The notes under the pieces were generated by a model, which saw only the letters and a program-made list of their open reading frames with translations, did no database searches and was not told the DNA's origin. Shown here piece by piece: positions 1 to 9,556 of a DNA stretch of 64,000 nucleotides. Each line of letters starts with the position of its first letter. Position 1 is the first letter of the stretch. Where the stretch lies: assembly GCA_903813345.2 (NCBI GenBank), contig CAIIXF020000002.1, positions 23,326,455 to 23,390,454 on the forward strand. Direction: 5' to 3'. The stretch is from Owenia fusiformis (Eukaryota > Annelida > Polychaeta > Sabellida > Oweniidae). The position numbers were made by a program, and so were the translations under genes.

Positions 1-252
1 TTCGTCGATCTTACTAACGCTGTTGGCGCCGGAAGTATGTTTCATGCGTGACATTGACTCCCGATAGGAGGCGCTACCCTGAAGACAGCGGATGAACATT
101 AACCAGCATGAATCGCGTTCTTTCTTTTTCACGCTACGACGGCGTGATACCAACGTGTGGCTATGTCCATTTCCACTATTGGCTATGAGATGCTGTTTTG
201 CGTAACCTGCCCGCAAGAGGGGGCTGTTAGACTGTTGTAATAGATCCTCTTC
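1..252 (-). CDS. Receptor exon: M3-M4 cytoplasmic loop, cut by the window edge
   Basis: After acceptor TGTTTTCCAG the minus strand is open in the needed phase 0 to the window edge, 84 codons (residues 345-428). It begins EEDLLQQSNSPLLRAGY, has a basic stretch SRRRSVKKKERD (379-391), and ends GANSVSKIDE. The last residues match the 'S.vskIDe.SR' sequence that directly precedes M4 in this family, so M4 should begin within a few codons beyond position 1. The basic patch may correspond to the amphipathic pre-M4 helix or to a trafficking or clustering signal; that is inference. No frameshift is visible. Confidence 0.88.
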
Positions 253-1458
253 CTGGAAAACAAACAGTGTTATTAGGAATAGAAAAAATAAACATTGAAG
301 TTACACGCATCTACTGATTATGTTGAAGTTGATTACGTCATTGTCAGTTCTGCTTTATAATTTCAAAAATATTCTGTAAAATAAAAGAGCGTCCAATATA
401 GAACCTTGGGGTACAACGTAAAATACAAAAACCAGTTACAGAAATGAGCATGTACTAACTTTATTTCCTTTTGTGTATCATCATAATGCCGAAACTATCT
501 GACAATCAAAATAAAACTGTTTTATAATGATATCTCTCTATTACCTTGAAATGAATTCTGACTTATCCTTTTTAGCGAAAACAAAATTTCCACCCACTCA
601 AGTAAGAAAAATACATTTGAATCAGTGACATGATTGTACAATCAAAGGTGATATGTAAGTGACATGCATATTGGACAAAAATCATCTCGTGCGTCTCTCA
701 AAATTAATTAAACTGAGCGTTCCAACACCAATGTGTAATATCAAATTATTGACAGTACTAAGTGTTAGTAGGGGGACTAAGCAACATGGGATAGCATTCA
801 ATTAGTAAATGGATAGGAAGGCTTTTTACACAGCACGTTTCACAGCTCACTGACTGGGAAGGTGGTTAGACTTTTGAACACGTACACGGTATACACAGGT
901 CCTAGTATACGTATGACTAAGAGGGGGAGAAACCCCAGGGTTCAAAGATGACATACGCTTATAATGTAAATCTGTATTGAGATGACATCGTCGCTGATTG
1001 GCTTAGCGAGTCGATCGTTGATTGGTTTAAAACCAGGTCAATTTGAAAACTGAAAGCCAAGATGGAGGGAAGTATAAATATAAGTACTTCCGGAAAAGGA
1101 GGTACGCGAATGAGGAAATCGTATGTCATCAATTGAATCATGGGGTTTTCCCTCCTCTTCGTATGACTGGACTGATTGATGTGATGTTGTTCACTCCCCT
1201 GCGCATGCGTAAGTTTGACAACCGGAAGTTATCATTTGGATCAAAAAGCCTGTTCATGTTTGGCGATTTCAAAAATCATTAACTTTCGGATTATTGTTAT
1301 TAAGGAAAAACAATGTAAATGTAAACAGGATTCGGAATGCTCTGCAATAAAAACTTTAGGTTGCCAAGCTCATGTATACGTTTTATGCTGCTTAAAATGA
1401 GATTTGTTGACATTCGCTTAATTTTATCCTTGTATTTGCCCAGACGATCATATCCACG

Positions 1459-1857
1459 CCTAACCATCGACAAGGTACAGTGACAAAATATAACGCCGTA
1501 CACTTTTGATACACGGGGTCACTATTCTAACTGATATGAAGCAAAAACTATGATGCAGGTGTGATGTAGGTTTTAAAAATTAATCTGAGGAATACATAAA
1601 GAATTTCATGTTTGATTTCGTGTGTATTCGATTTGGAAGACTGCTAGCTTTCTGATTACGCTATAAGATTTTTGAGCATTGCTCGAAAATCTTTAAACGT
1701 AATCAGAAAGCTAAAAGTCTTCCAAAGCGAATACACACGAAATTAAACATGAAATCTTTCAAGTACTCCCAAGATTAATTTTTTTTATTAATAGTGACAC
1801 CATACATCTAAAGTGTACAGCGGTATATTTTGTTACTGTACCTTGTCGATGGTTAGG
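1459..1857. repeat. Foldback (inverted-repeat) element, about 400 bp
   Basis: CCTAACCATCGACAAGGTAC at 1459 is repeated in inverse at 1838-1857. Inner arms also match: GATTTCGTGTGTATTCG and AGCTTTCTGATTACG on the left against their complements on the right, meeting around the small loop GAGCATTGCTC near 1679. Small indels make the two arms unequal. The structure is a long imperfect hairpin, probably a foldback MITE. Similarity may extend a few bases outward. No target duplication was identified. Confidence 0.8.
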
Positions 1858-2055
1858 AGTGATATCAAATGTTCATATAATATTTATGAAAGTCAAGAAA
1901 GATCTAATACTAGAACCTACATGTATGTGAGACGCGTGTACTCTAAACAATACATTCCAATGGGTTAGTCTATTTTCACTGATCCACAATTAATCGTATC
2001 CAAAATGGCGAACAATATTTTATATTAATATTAGATATGTAGTTAACTTTAGTGG

Positions 2056-2116
2056 TACCCTGAGCGCAGAATCTAGTTATAAACGAAGCCTTCTTTTAAG
2101 AAGTCGAACGAATCCA
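2056..2116 (-). repeat. Dispersed repeat ending in ACTCTGCGCGCAGGGT, copy 1
   Basis: On the minus strand this reads ATTCGTTCGACTTCTT, then AGCCTTCGTTTATAA or a close variant, then CTAGATTCTGCGCTCAGGGT. The plus strand at 21613-21681 carries the same order of blocks. A third partial match is at about 50528-50550. It lies next to the large palindrome at 2125 but appears independent of it. Confidence 0.6.
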
Positions 2117-2124
2117 AAGGGTAT

Positions 2125-2988
2125 TATAATACACCCTATGCAGACAGAGCCTGTGGGAAATATTGGGTGCGGCGCAAATGAGCGGAGGGTGCGGAGCTAA
2201 CGGTCATTTTTGAATTTAGAATTGGGGTATTTCTGAAACTAAGCCGTTTTGGGACTTGAAATATACCAAGATATGTGTATTTGACACCAAATATCAATAA
2301 AATTGTGAAAATAGTAGTGCAATTCATTTTATAGCGACGCAGTATGCCTTAAACATTTCCCAGACCTATATATTTTGAGACTATCCTTTTAATACTGCGT
2401 CCCCAGCATTCATAAAAAATGGTGTTCAAGATACACTACCCATGCAAATTATTTTTGCATCTTGGAAGCCAGGCAGTATCTGTGTGATTTTATAAAAATT
2501 CGGAAATGTTTTTCAGATATGAGCCCCCTCTAAATATTGGGTGCGGAGCTACGTTTATGGAGCTGCTCCGCACCCAATATTTAGAGGGGGCTCATATCTG
2601 AAAAACATTTCCGAATTTTTATAAAATCACACTGATACTGCCTGGCTTCCAAGATGCAAAAATAATTTGTATAGATAGTGTACATTGAACACCATTTTTT
2701 ATGAATGCTGGGGACTCAGTATTAAAAGGATAATTTCAAAATATATAGGTCTGGGAAAGGTTTAAGGCACACTGCGTCGCTATAGAATGAATTGCGCTAC
2801 TATTTTCACAATTGTATTGATATTTGGTGTCAAATACACATATCTTGGTATATTTGAAGTCCCAAAACGGCTTAGTTCCAGAAATATCCCAAATTTAAAT
2901 TCAAAAATGACCGTTAGCTCCGCACCCTCCGCTCATTTGCTCCCCACCCAATATTTCCCACAGGCTCTGTCTGCATAGGGTGTAATAG
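2125..2988. repeat. Large near-symmetrical palindrome, about 860 bp
   Basis: The left arm begins ACACCCTATGCAGACAGAGC and the right arm ends with its complement. At the centre, GAGCCCCCTCTAAATATTGG (from 2521) faces its complement ending at 2592, around a loop near 2556. Arms of about 430 bp match almost throughout, which is why near-identical 63-codon frames appear on opposite strands at 2136-2327 and 2787-2978. Those frames are by-products of the symmetry and are not called genes. The high arm identity suggests a fairly young element or ongoing gene conversion between the arms. Confidence 0.9.
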
Positions 2989-4718
2989 GACAAGCTCTAT
3001 CAAATTTTTAGAATTTCGTCCGCCATTTTGCATGGGACTAACTACAATTTACGTCACCTTCGTGGACCAGTGATTTTATAAATAAATGTAAATGATCATT
3101 TGCATTCGGGTTGCTCTCATGCGTTTCATCTGTCAGGATACGTGTGATTCATTAGTCAAGCCATTCACTTCAAACCTCACCGGCCCTTTCATTCAAACGA
3201 CAATTAAATCGTTAAAACATATAAATGGTATTTCCAAAACTTTGATGCATGCTCATCAATCAAATTCTGACTAGGTTCATTCCGCATTCCATTATCTAAG
3301 TTTCTAAAACCCATCCAGAATTTTCCGAGACGGGCATGCCATTTTATCATTGATTTCTATCATGTTTTATTCCCTTATTAAGTAGTGATCGAAACCCCCA
3401 GGAGAAACTCTCAGTAGAAGAGCACTTTATATTTGAGAAGACTTAAACTTTTGCCTTTGACAGGCCTAGTTTTGTGTCACTGATTTAATCATAAAAGAAT
3501 ATAGATTCATCCTTGAAACAAAAACAGTAATTTTGTCACTGCTAGATCCGATCCAACATGTAGTATTTAAAAGGAAGACGAATATCCATTGGGGCCGTCA
3601 TTTCTGTCCCATCGACCTTGTATAATCAAAAAGTACATATAGATGGCACTGATAAAATAAGCATGCCCATAGGAATACTGGATTTAGGGATGGGATGGTA
3701 AATTCAAACCTTGATGTTAGAGTGAAGTCTTTTTTCTTGATTCCATTCAATTATATTGTTTTCATTGCTCTGTTAATAACAAGATAAACTTTAGAATAAC
3801 TACTTCCTTGGGTCTAAGCAGTAGGACTCCCAGGATATCTTTCAAACTTATTGTACACAGGCAAATTATATCGGGCACCATACAAGCCAGTACGAGACTC
3901 GAAAATTACGAGCAATTACGGGACTCTTTACTAAGCCCGTACTAGGTTGTACAGAGCTCGTTGAGTCGAAAAGCATTGGACACTAAAATTAAACCTCAAA
4001 AATGTTGACAAGATCCGCAAAAGGTCATCATTTTATTGCTAATAATTACATTGGTCTATATACTCGGCTTTTTACGTCAAATGATGCGATTGGATATTCA
4101 ATTTTCGTCTTCAGATAAACCGAGGATTCCGATACTTTAATGAATCGTGGGGTCCCTACTGAATATGATGCATGTAAACATTGCTGTGCATATTCATTTT
4201 AATATAATTCCTAGAAGACGGACAATTTTCGAATAAACATTTCTTAATCAAATTTTTGATTTAGAATCATTTATAATTCTATTTCACACTATTTATCATT
4301 ATCTTCTAAATACAAATTTCAATTTGACCAATAAAAACTAAGAATTAGAATTATAGAGAATTCTAAATTAAAAATTAAGAAATATTGAACATGCTCCTCA
4401 TACAACAGTGCTTCCATAGCTTGTTTGTCTTGTTCCTGTGTTGCCCTTTGTGTTTCTCAGTGATTAGATGTAATACAATCATATATTGAATATTAATATT
4501 CACAACAAAGTTAATTCAAATATTGTATAAATGTGTGATTGATGCGTCAACAAAAAATCTTGTATTGCATCAAGTCTTTTATGTTAATTTTCTATGTTTA
4601 AACAGTTGTATAAATGAAATACAAGTAACGTTAATATTAATTTTCCATGAAAAGCTTTAGTTTTCTCATCGAACAGGGATTTCGAGGTAGATAAGGCTCT
4701 TGACCATGGTATAAGATC

Positions 4719-4853
4719 GTTATTTCACTGTCGGGGTGCTATGAGGAATATCCCTCAGAAGTTATCAATATTTTCCTCGTTTACTGCGTTCCCTTGGGAA
4801 ATATTGATACCATCCTTCTGATATTCCCCATATGCAACCTCGTGGTGAATAAC
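4719..4853. repeat. Imperfect inverted repeat
   Basis: GTTATTTCAC ... GGGGTGCTATGAGGAATATC ... TATCAATATTTTCC on the left pairs imperfectly with GGGAAATATTGATA ... GATATTCCCCATATGCAACC ... GTGAATAAC on the right. It is an old hairpin-forming element with no recognised target duplication. Confidence 0.65.
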
Positions 4854-4992
4854 TATTTCTATTCCATACACAGTAGGATATCATTTTACCTATGCAGAAT
4901 CCTGATATCGATTGAGATGGGAGGGATAAACTTGATGCATGACAAATGTGAATACTCGTAGACTATAAAAGCATTCTTGTATCATTCTTAGT

Positions 4993-5242
4993 CAAGGAGG
5001 ATTGGCAGCCGTTCAAACTCGATACTCCATTGTCCGGTGTGGAACAATTTAGTACAAATATTTCTATCAAATTCTCTTTGGACCAAGTATTTCCTTTGAA
5101 GATGCACATTCAAAATATAAATGGTAATATTCAAGTTTCATTGGCAGTTGTAGTCTTCAAAATATGAGTAATATTGTTACCAAATTAGTCCACGCCGGAC
5201 AACGGAGTATCGAGTTTGAATAACGGCTTCCAATCCTCCTTG
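4993..5242. mobile_element. TIR element with 9-bp target duplication, Mutator-like size (MITE), copy 1
   Basis: This 250-bp element starts CAAGGAGGATTGGCAGCCG and ends in the complement, with terminal inverted repeats of roughly 45 bp that include CAAACTCGATACTCC and TTGTCCGG. It is flanked on both sides by ATTCTTAGT (4984-4992 and 5243-5251), a perfect 9-bp direct repeat. Nine-bp duplications are typical of Mutator-like (MULE) transposition. There is no coding frame. Copy 2 at 23294 shares the terminal 13 bp and also has a 9-bp duplication, but its interior differs. Confidence 0.88.
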
Positions 5243-5252
5243 ATTCTTAGTA

Positions 5253-5331
5253 ATGAATATTCATAAATCTATTGTTGCTACCATGGAAACCATGATGTCA
5301 TAATAAGACAACAATAGACTTATGAATTCAT
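5253..5331. repeat. Short hairpin repeat
   Basis: ATGAATATTCATAAATCTAT at 5253 pairs with ATAGACTTATGAATTCAT at 5314-5331 around a loop that contains CCATGGAAACCATG. It directly follows the MULE-like element. Confidence 0.7.
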
Positions 5332-5362
5332 CAATTTAAGAACGCTTGCAGAAATGCACACA

Positions 5363-5438
5363 TGATTATTGAATAATTGGAGCTTTCGGGAGTCATTCAT
5401 AGTTTCATAATTCATAAGCTTCAATTATCCAATAACCA
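5363..5438. repeat. Short hairpin repeat
   Basis: TGATTATTGAATAATTGGAG at 5363 pairs imperfectly with the complementary arm AAGCTTCAATTATCCAATAA at 5416, giving arms of about 23 bp. It is one of several hairpins clustered at 4.7-5.7 kb. Confidence 0.65.
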
Positions 5439-5521
5439 TGGATGTGCTACGAAACTTACAATGTAATTAATTGCAAAGAACATTAGCCAGGTTTAGAATA
5501 ACGTTTTTTGCCTCACGCCTC

Positions 5522-5690
5522 CAAGGAGGATTGGCTCCCAGAATCGAAGTCGATATTTTCCAACAATGAAAACGCCGAAATGTCGTTATTTTCTGAAATT
5601 ATAACCGATTATAAATTCAAAATAAACAGTTCAAAATATTCGAACCAATATCTCGATCATTTCTTGTGAGTTTTGGAATTGTTCGTTAGT
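5522..5690. mobile_element. Truncated copy of the CAAGGAGGATTGG element family
   Basis: It starts CAAGGAGGATTGGCTCCCAG and for about 160 bp matches the complement of the right half of the element at 23294-23587, including GATATTTTCCAACAAT, AATAAACAGTTCAAAA and CATTTCTTGTGAGTTTTGGA. After about 5690 the match stops, and no closing terminal repeat is found, so the copy is truncated or rearranged. Confidence 0.75.
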
Positions 5691-6009
5691 AAATAAAATG
5701 TTATGCGCCAACCTTTCTAATGTTCTTGAAACAATACCAGAGTCTCAAAGCAAGCCACTGTGGTTTTGTAATAAGATAGCATGCCTTGTAGTAGATTTTT
5801 GTATTATATTTTGTTTCCTTAATTTTAATTCCACCTTTTTGCACGATTTTCTCAATGATCGAAACCCGGGGATCGAGATCGTGCAGGTAGCGAACAATCT
5901 CCGCTTTCAAAATGTGATAATCTTCCCTTATATCGCATTACAAAACGACAGTTTATCGTCATTGAGACCCAGTGAATAAACGACTAAATCATATCCAATA
6001 CACTCATAC

Positions 6010-6248
6010 CTCGTCTGTCTCCATTAAAGGGTGCGATATTGCTATTGGCTCAGGGGGAGGAGGGGGCGGTGGTGGGGGGCCTCCACTTTTTGTGAAATAA
6101 TTAACACCAGCGTACTCGACCAGTGCGGCAAACACATAACCAAAACACAACATAAGGAATATGTCAAGCGCTGTTGAGTAACTCATCTTTGGGAGCCCTT
6201 CTCTTCCGCTTAGTCCGATTGTGGTTGATGAAAGTAACGTTGTTATAC
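6010..6248 (-). CDS. Receptor exon: pore M2, M3 and start of the cytoplasmic loop
   Basis: The 239-nt exon runs from acceptor ATATTCTAG to donor GTATGA. Residues 266-344 continue M2 as ITTLLSSTTIGLSGREGLPK. Counting from Arg 0', this gives Thr2', Thr6' (the picrotoxin-site threonine in related channels), Leu9' (the gate), Thr13' and Arg19'. Ser-Ser at 10'-11' is unusual; many relatives have Thr-Met. M3 is about 291-311, ending EYAGVNYFTKSG, which resembles GABA-A alpha-type subunits (VNYFTKRG). A run of nine prolines (322-330) opens the cytoplasmic loop. The exon ends in phase 0 after METDE. On the plus strand the proline codons form a G-rich tract. A minisatellite reaches up to the acceptor. 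Confidence 0.95.
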
Positions 6249-6249
6249 C

Positions 6250-6655
6250 TAGAATATATTGTAGAACATGGTATGATATTAAGATTAGATACAGTTTATA
6301 TCAGTTGAGTATAGAATGTCCAGTATAGGACATAAGAATATATAGTAGAACATGCTATGATATTAAGATTAGGTACAGTTACATATCAGTTGAGTATAGA
6401 ATGTACAGTATAGGACATAAGAATATATAGTAGAACATGCTATGATATTAAGATTAGATACAGTTCATATCAGTTGAGTATAGAATGCACAGTATAGGAC
6501 ATGGTAGCGCAGTTCATAACAGTTGAGTATAGAACAGAACATGGTACAATCATATCAAAGTTTATGCGATTCATATCAGTTGAGTATAGAATATACAGTA
6601 GAACATGGTATATCAAGATTAGTGCAATTCATATCAATTGAGTATACGCAAGATC
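6250..6655. repeat. Minisatellite of about 84-85 bp units beside a splice acceptor
   Basis: CAGTTGAGTATAGAATG recurs at about 6302, 6387 and 6471, and again in degenerate, shortened units to about 6655. The shared unit also holds ATATATAGTAGAACATGCTA and GATATTAAGATTAG. The first unit (CTAGAATATATTGTAGAACA) begins at the intron's 3' splice site, immediately upstream of receptor exon 6010-6248 in transcript direction. The array therefore fills the region expected to hold the branch point. Confidence 0.88.
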
Positions 6656-7193
6656 ATTTTGCAGATTGAAGCATTTCTATGCTATAAAGTGTTTACAGTT
6701 TTATTTCCAATCGCATATATCTAAAACAACGTCAAGTTCACGGAGCTTATCGTTGCATAGTTCAGGGAGTTTGTTAGAAAATATCACTATTTAAGAGATT
6801 AGAAATACATTATGTAGTATGCATAAATTTTGATTGCATTTGTAAAAAATAATGTAACTTTTAATGTTGTGCTTATTTTCTTTACGAAAAATGTCCATAA
6901 GCTCAAGAAAATAGCGATATGTTAATATTTAGGCTGTCCTGGATTACTAACAACTGTTGAACCTATTTTGCCTAGCGCCCGGATGTTCAATGTTCGACGT
7001 TATTAAAAAAGGAATGTCCAAACAAAGTTATAACAACAAACTCAAAAAATTCTTTAAAATATCTTTACCAGACTACCCATTCTTCTTTATTTTATACTAC
7101 TGTGGGATACCATTTCCGTCAGTTTCAGTCAAAAACGTCTTAATTTTTTGAGTGTTTAACTGTTGCGCTAGCCAGCTAAGCACGTGATCTCAC

Positions 7194-7352
7194 CTAGTGT
7201 CACTCTCGCAGGCGTAGCCTCTCTGTTGATCCAAAACGATATCCACGATATCATTACGATGAAGTAACAAGGTAGATATATTTGAAGTAGGTAGTAACCA
7301 AAACTTCTCTTTAACTTAAAATGTACTTCTAAAACACTGGAATTACCCAATC
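7194..7352 (-). CDS. Receptor exon: loop C end, M1 and start of M2
   Basis: The 159-nt exon runs from acceptor CCTTTTAG to donor GTGAGA. Residues 213-264 begin LGNSSVLEVHFKLKRSFGYY, the far side of loop C and beta-10, with a potential glycosylation site (NSS) inside loop C. M1 (about 232-253) is YLLQIYLPCYFIVMISWISF, with the family's conserved proline. WINREATPARVTL then gives the M1-M2 turn and the first turns of M2. Ala at -1' and Arg at 0' (PAR) are the signature of anion-selective channels in this superfamily. The intron splits the codon of the M2 glycine at 4'. Confidence 0.95.
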
Positions 7353-7535
7353 CTAAAAGGAATTATTCAAGGTATTAACTGAATGTTCATGCAAAGTAAG
7401 ACAATGATAATTTTTTTTATAAAAATAGCAGTTTTTAATTTAATGTTGGCGTTCTGGTTCTCACTTATAATATTTATAACTGCAATGGGATTGATTTTAT
7501 GTCCATAATCTAAAATGTACTATCTAGTCTATATA

Positions 7536-8407
7536 CACTCCCCCCATAAGTTTGGCAACCCTTTTCCCCATTGAACTACGTGTTAAAGCCTCTTTACCTT
7601 TGAATTTTTATTTACTTAACCGGCGATGAAATAACTTATAATATTGATGGAAACGTAACTTGACTTCATTTCCAATACCTCCAAATTTTCTCAATTTTTT
7701 CCTCAATTACAATAGGTCAAAAATTGATGATAAATTTGATGAATTTTTGAAAATCGTCATTCCCATGTAATCCAATTGGAAATGGAGGGTTCGGGTCAAA
7801 TCAGAAATCAGGATATCTTTTCAGTAAAAGATTCAGCAAAAAATATTTTTATATAGAAAATTGAATTGTCTAACTTTTTAAAACACTAAGTGTTTAGTTT
7901 ATTTGATGAATATTAAAGTTACAGCGCTTCAAAGTCATTTTTGAAAATAATTTTTCGCCTCCTGTGTTATTTCAATGGGAGAATTTTTTTGAAAAACAAC
8001 TTTGACTTTAAAGCCCTATAACTTTTTTGAACCTGAAGAAACATATCAATTTTTTGTTAAATAAAGTTAGCAAATTCAATTGCCTGCCTAACTTGTATTT
8101 TTTGCAAGGACTCGGATGGATGGATATTCTGTCATATGACTTGCAGCAAACCAACCATTTCCCATTGGTTAACATGGGAATGTCGATTTTCAAAAAATCA
8201 TCAAATGTATCATCAATTTTCGACCTATTGTAATTGAGAAAAAAAATTGAGAAAATTTGGAGATATTGGAATTAAAGTCAAATTACGTTTCCATCAATAG
8301 TATAAGTATTTTCATCGCAGGTTAAGTAAATAAAAAATCAAAGGTAAAGAGGCTTTAACACGTAGTTCAATGGGGAAAAAAGGTTGCCAAACTTATGGAG
8401 GGGAGTG
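7536..8407. mobile_element. Fully palindromic TA-flanked element, 872 bp (mariner-like MITE)
   Basis: It starts CACTCCCCCCATAAGTTTGG and ends in the complement (CCAAACTTATGGAGGGGAGTG), with TA on each side (7534-7535, 8408-8409), as expected for Tc1/mariner-type insertion. The inverted repeat continues through almost the whole element, with arms of about 430 bp meeting near 7970, and includes GTGTTAAAGCCTCTTTACCT on the left and its complement on the right. There is no transposase frame. Smaller relatives with the same ends lie at 8934 and 17002. Confidence 0.88.
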
Positions 8408-8933
8408 TATGCCTTTTATTTTTTAACATTACATACAAACAGAATTAAAAAACATTATTTACACGATTGAAAACTATTAAATAAAATTCTGAAAATTGTA
8501 CATGTATACATGTATTTAAACTAACATCAAACAGAATCTATTGTAATACACCAAAATCCCGAACAAACAGGTATTGAGACAAACACAAACAAATAAGCAA
8601 ACGGACAAACATAAAAGCGTGTACAATGCATAATACGTTACATGTTATACACTATATGTGAGTAGAAGTAAATATATGTGATTAACATGGAGTAAATAGT
8701 GAGGTGCATCCATCAATAATTGATATATTAAGTCAAGGGGAGGAATTCAATTCCAAAAATACAAATTTAACTTGTGTTTAATTAGGGGTTTGCAATGGCG
8801 TCAAGGAAATAATCCGGGGAAATAATCAGCCGAATGCATTTCAGATTTGATTTTGCACGTGTGCCAAACACAACACGTGCTGTTTCATGCAAGTGTGTGC
8901 GGGGTTAAGAGTCCAAAATATATATCAGAAATA

Positions 8934-9137
8934 CACTTCCCATCATAAGTTTGGCAACAGGAGGTACCAACTGAACAACGTGTTAAAGCCTTATATGTTT
9001 GAATCTTAAGTTTGTTGTAATTTCAAGTTACATCGGGTCCGAAGTTTAAGATACAGTAAGTTTGATGAATTCGTTAAAATCTACGCTTCAACACGTTGTC
9101 GGAAAGGAGAGAAAACGTTGCAAAACTTATCCAGAAG
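8934..9137. mobile_element. Smaller relative of the CACTCCC...GTTTGGCAAC element
   Basis: The left end CACTTCCCATCATAAGTTTG and the right end CAAAACTTATCCAGAAG are diverged forms of the termini at 7536/8407. Both carry the inner ACGTGTTAAAGCC or its complement CTTCAACACGTT. TA flanks each side. At about 204 bp it is a deleted, older copy. Confidence 0.7.
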
Positions 9138-9418
9138 TATAAATCACTTGTGATAACCAGGTTTTTGTCAAAACTGGGTATATATTTTAAAAACTGAATT
9201 GGGAGCTAATTTGTTTTTAATATTACACATCAAGCACACTTGAATTTCTGAGACGCTTTAAATCCAATGTCCAGTAGTTTGATGGCTCAAATAACAAATT
9301 AGCTTCAAGTCACAACCATTTATATATAAAACGGACCTAACACATTGATAAACAATAAACTTGATTGATTCAAATGAAATTAAACGTTAATATGCACAGA
9401 CAGGCTATGTTACGTTAC

Positions 9419-9556
9419 CAATGTATGCTAGACTTTCATTTCTGTTGAACACACTGATATTTGTAAGCTCAAACTGAGCCATTGTTAAGTCTGGGTGGTA
9501 TGTGACTTGGTCTTTGCTCATCCATGTATATAGAACATCCCTCAGAGCATAACCAT
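9419..9556 (-). CDS. Receptor alternative exon B: loop F, beta-9, start of loop C
   Basis: The 138-nt exon runs from acceptor CACTTTTAG to donor GTAACG, with the same phases as exon A. It reads (S)YGYALRDVLYTW, a loop F stretch one residue longer than in A, LTMAQFELTNISVF, and ends NRNESLAYI plus one base of glycine. It joins the M1 exon to give AYI-GLGNSS. By eye about one third of positions equal exon A, mostly the structural ones (GY, D, YTW, MAQF). NIS and NES are two potential N-glycosylation sites that exon A lacks. Because each exon is a multiple of three with identical phases, either can be used alone and even joint use would keep the frame. Use as mutually exclusive alternatives is an inference; transcripts would decide. 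Confidence 0.9.

Larger units (their letters stand above)
253..6009. other. Intron between the M3 exon and the cytoplasmic-loop exon
   Basis: This 5757-nt intron has no additional exon that I can support. It is unusually dense in foldback DNA, listed separately: 1459-1857, 2125-2988, 4719-4853, 4993-5242, 5253-5331, 5363-5438 and a partial element at 5522. The parts at 253-1458, 2990-4700 and 5690-6000 are AT-rich with nothing recognised. Small open frames here (for example 5698-5979 on plus and 5701-5910 on minus) overlap each other and show no family resemblance. Confidence 0.7.

Noticed and set aside
2136-2978. Two near-identical 63-codon frames on opposite strands as paired genes
   Set aside because: They are the same sequence read from the two arms of one palindrome.
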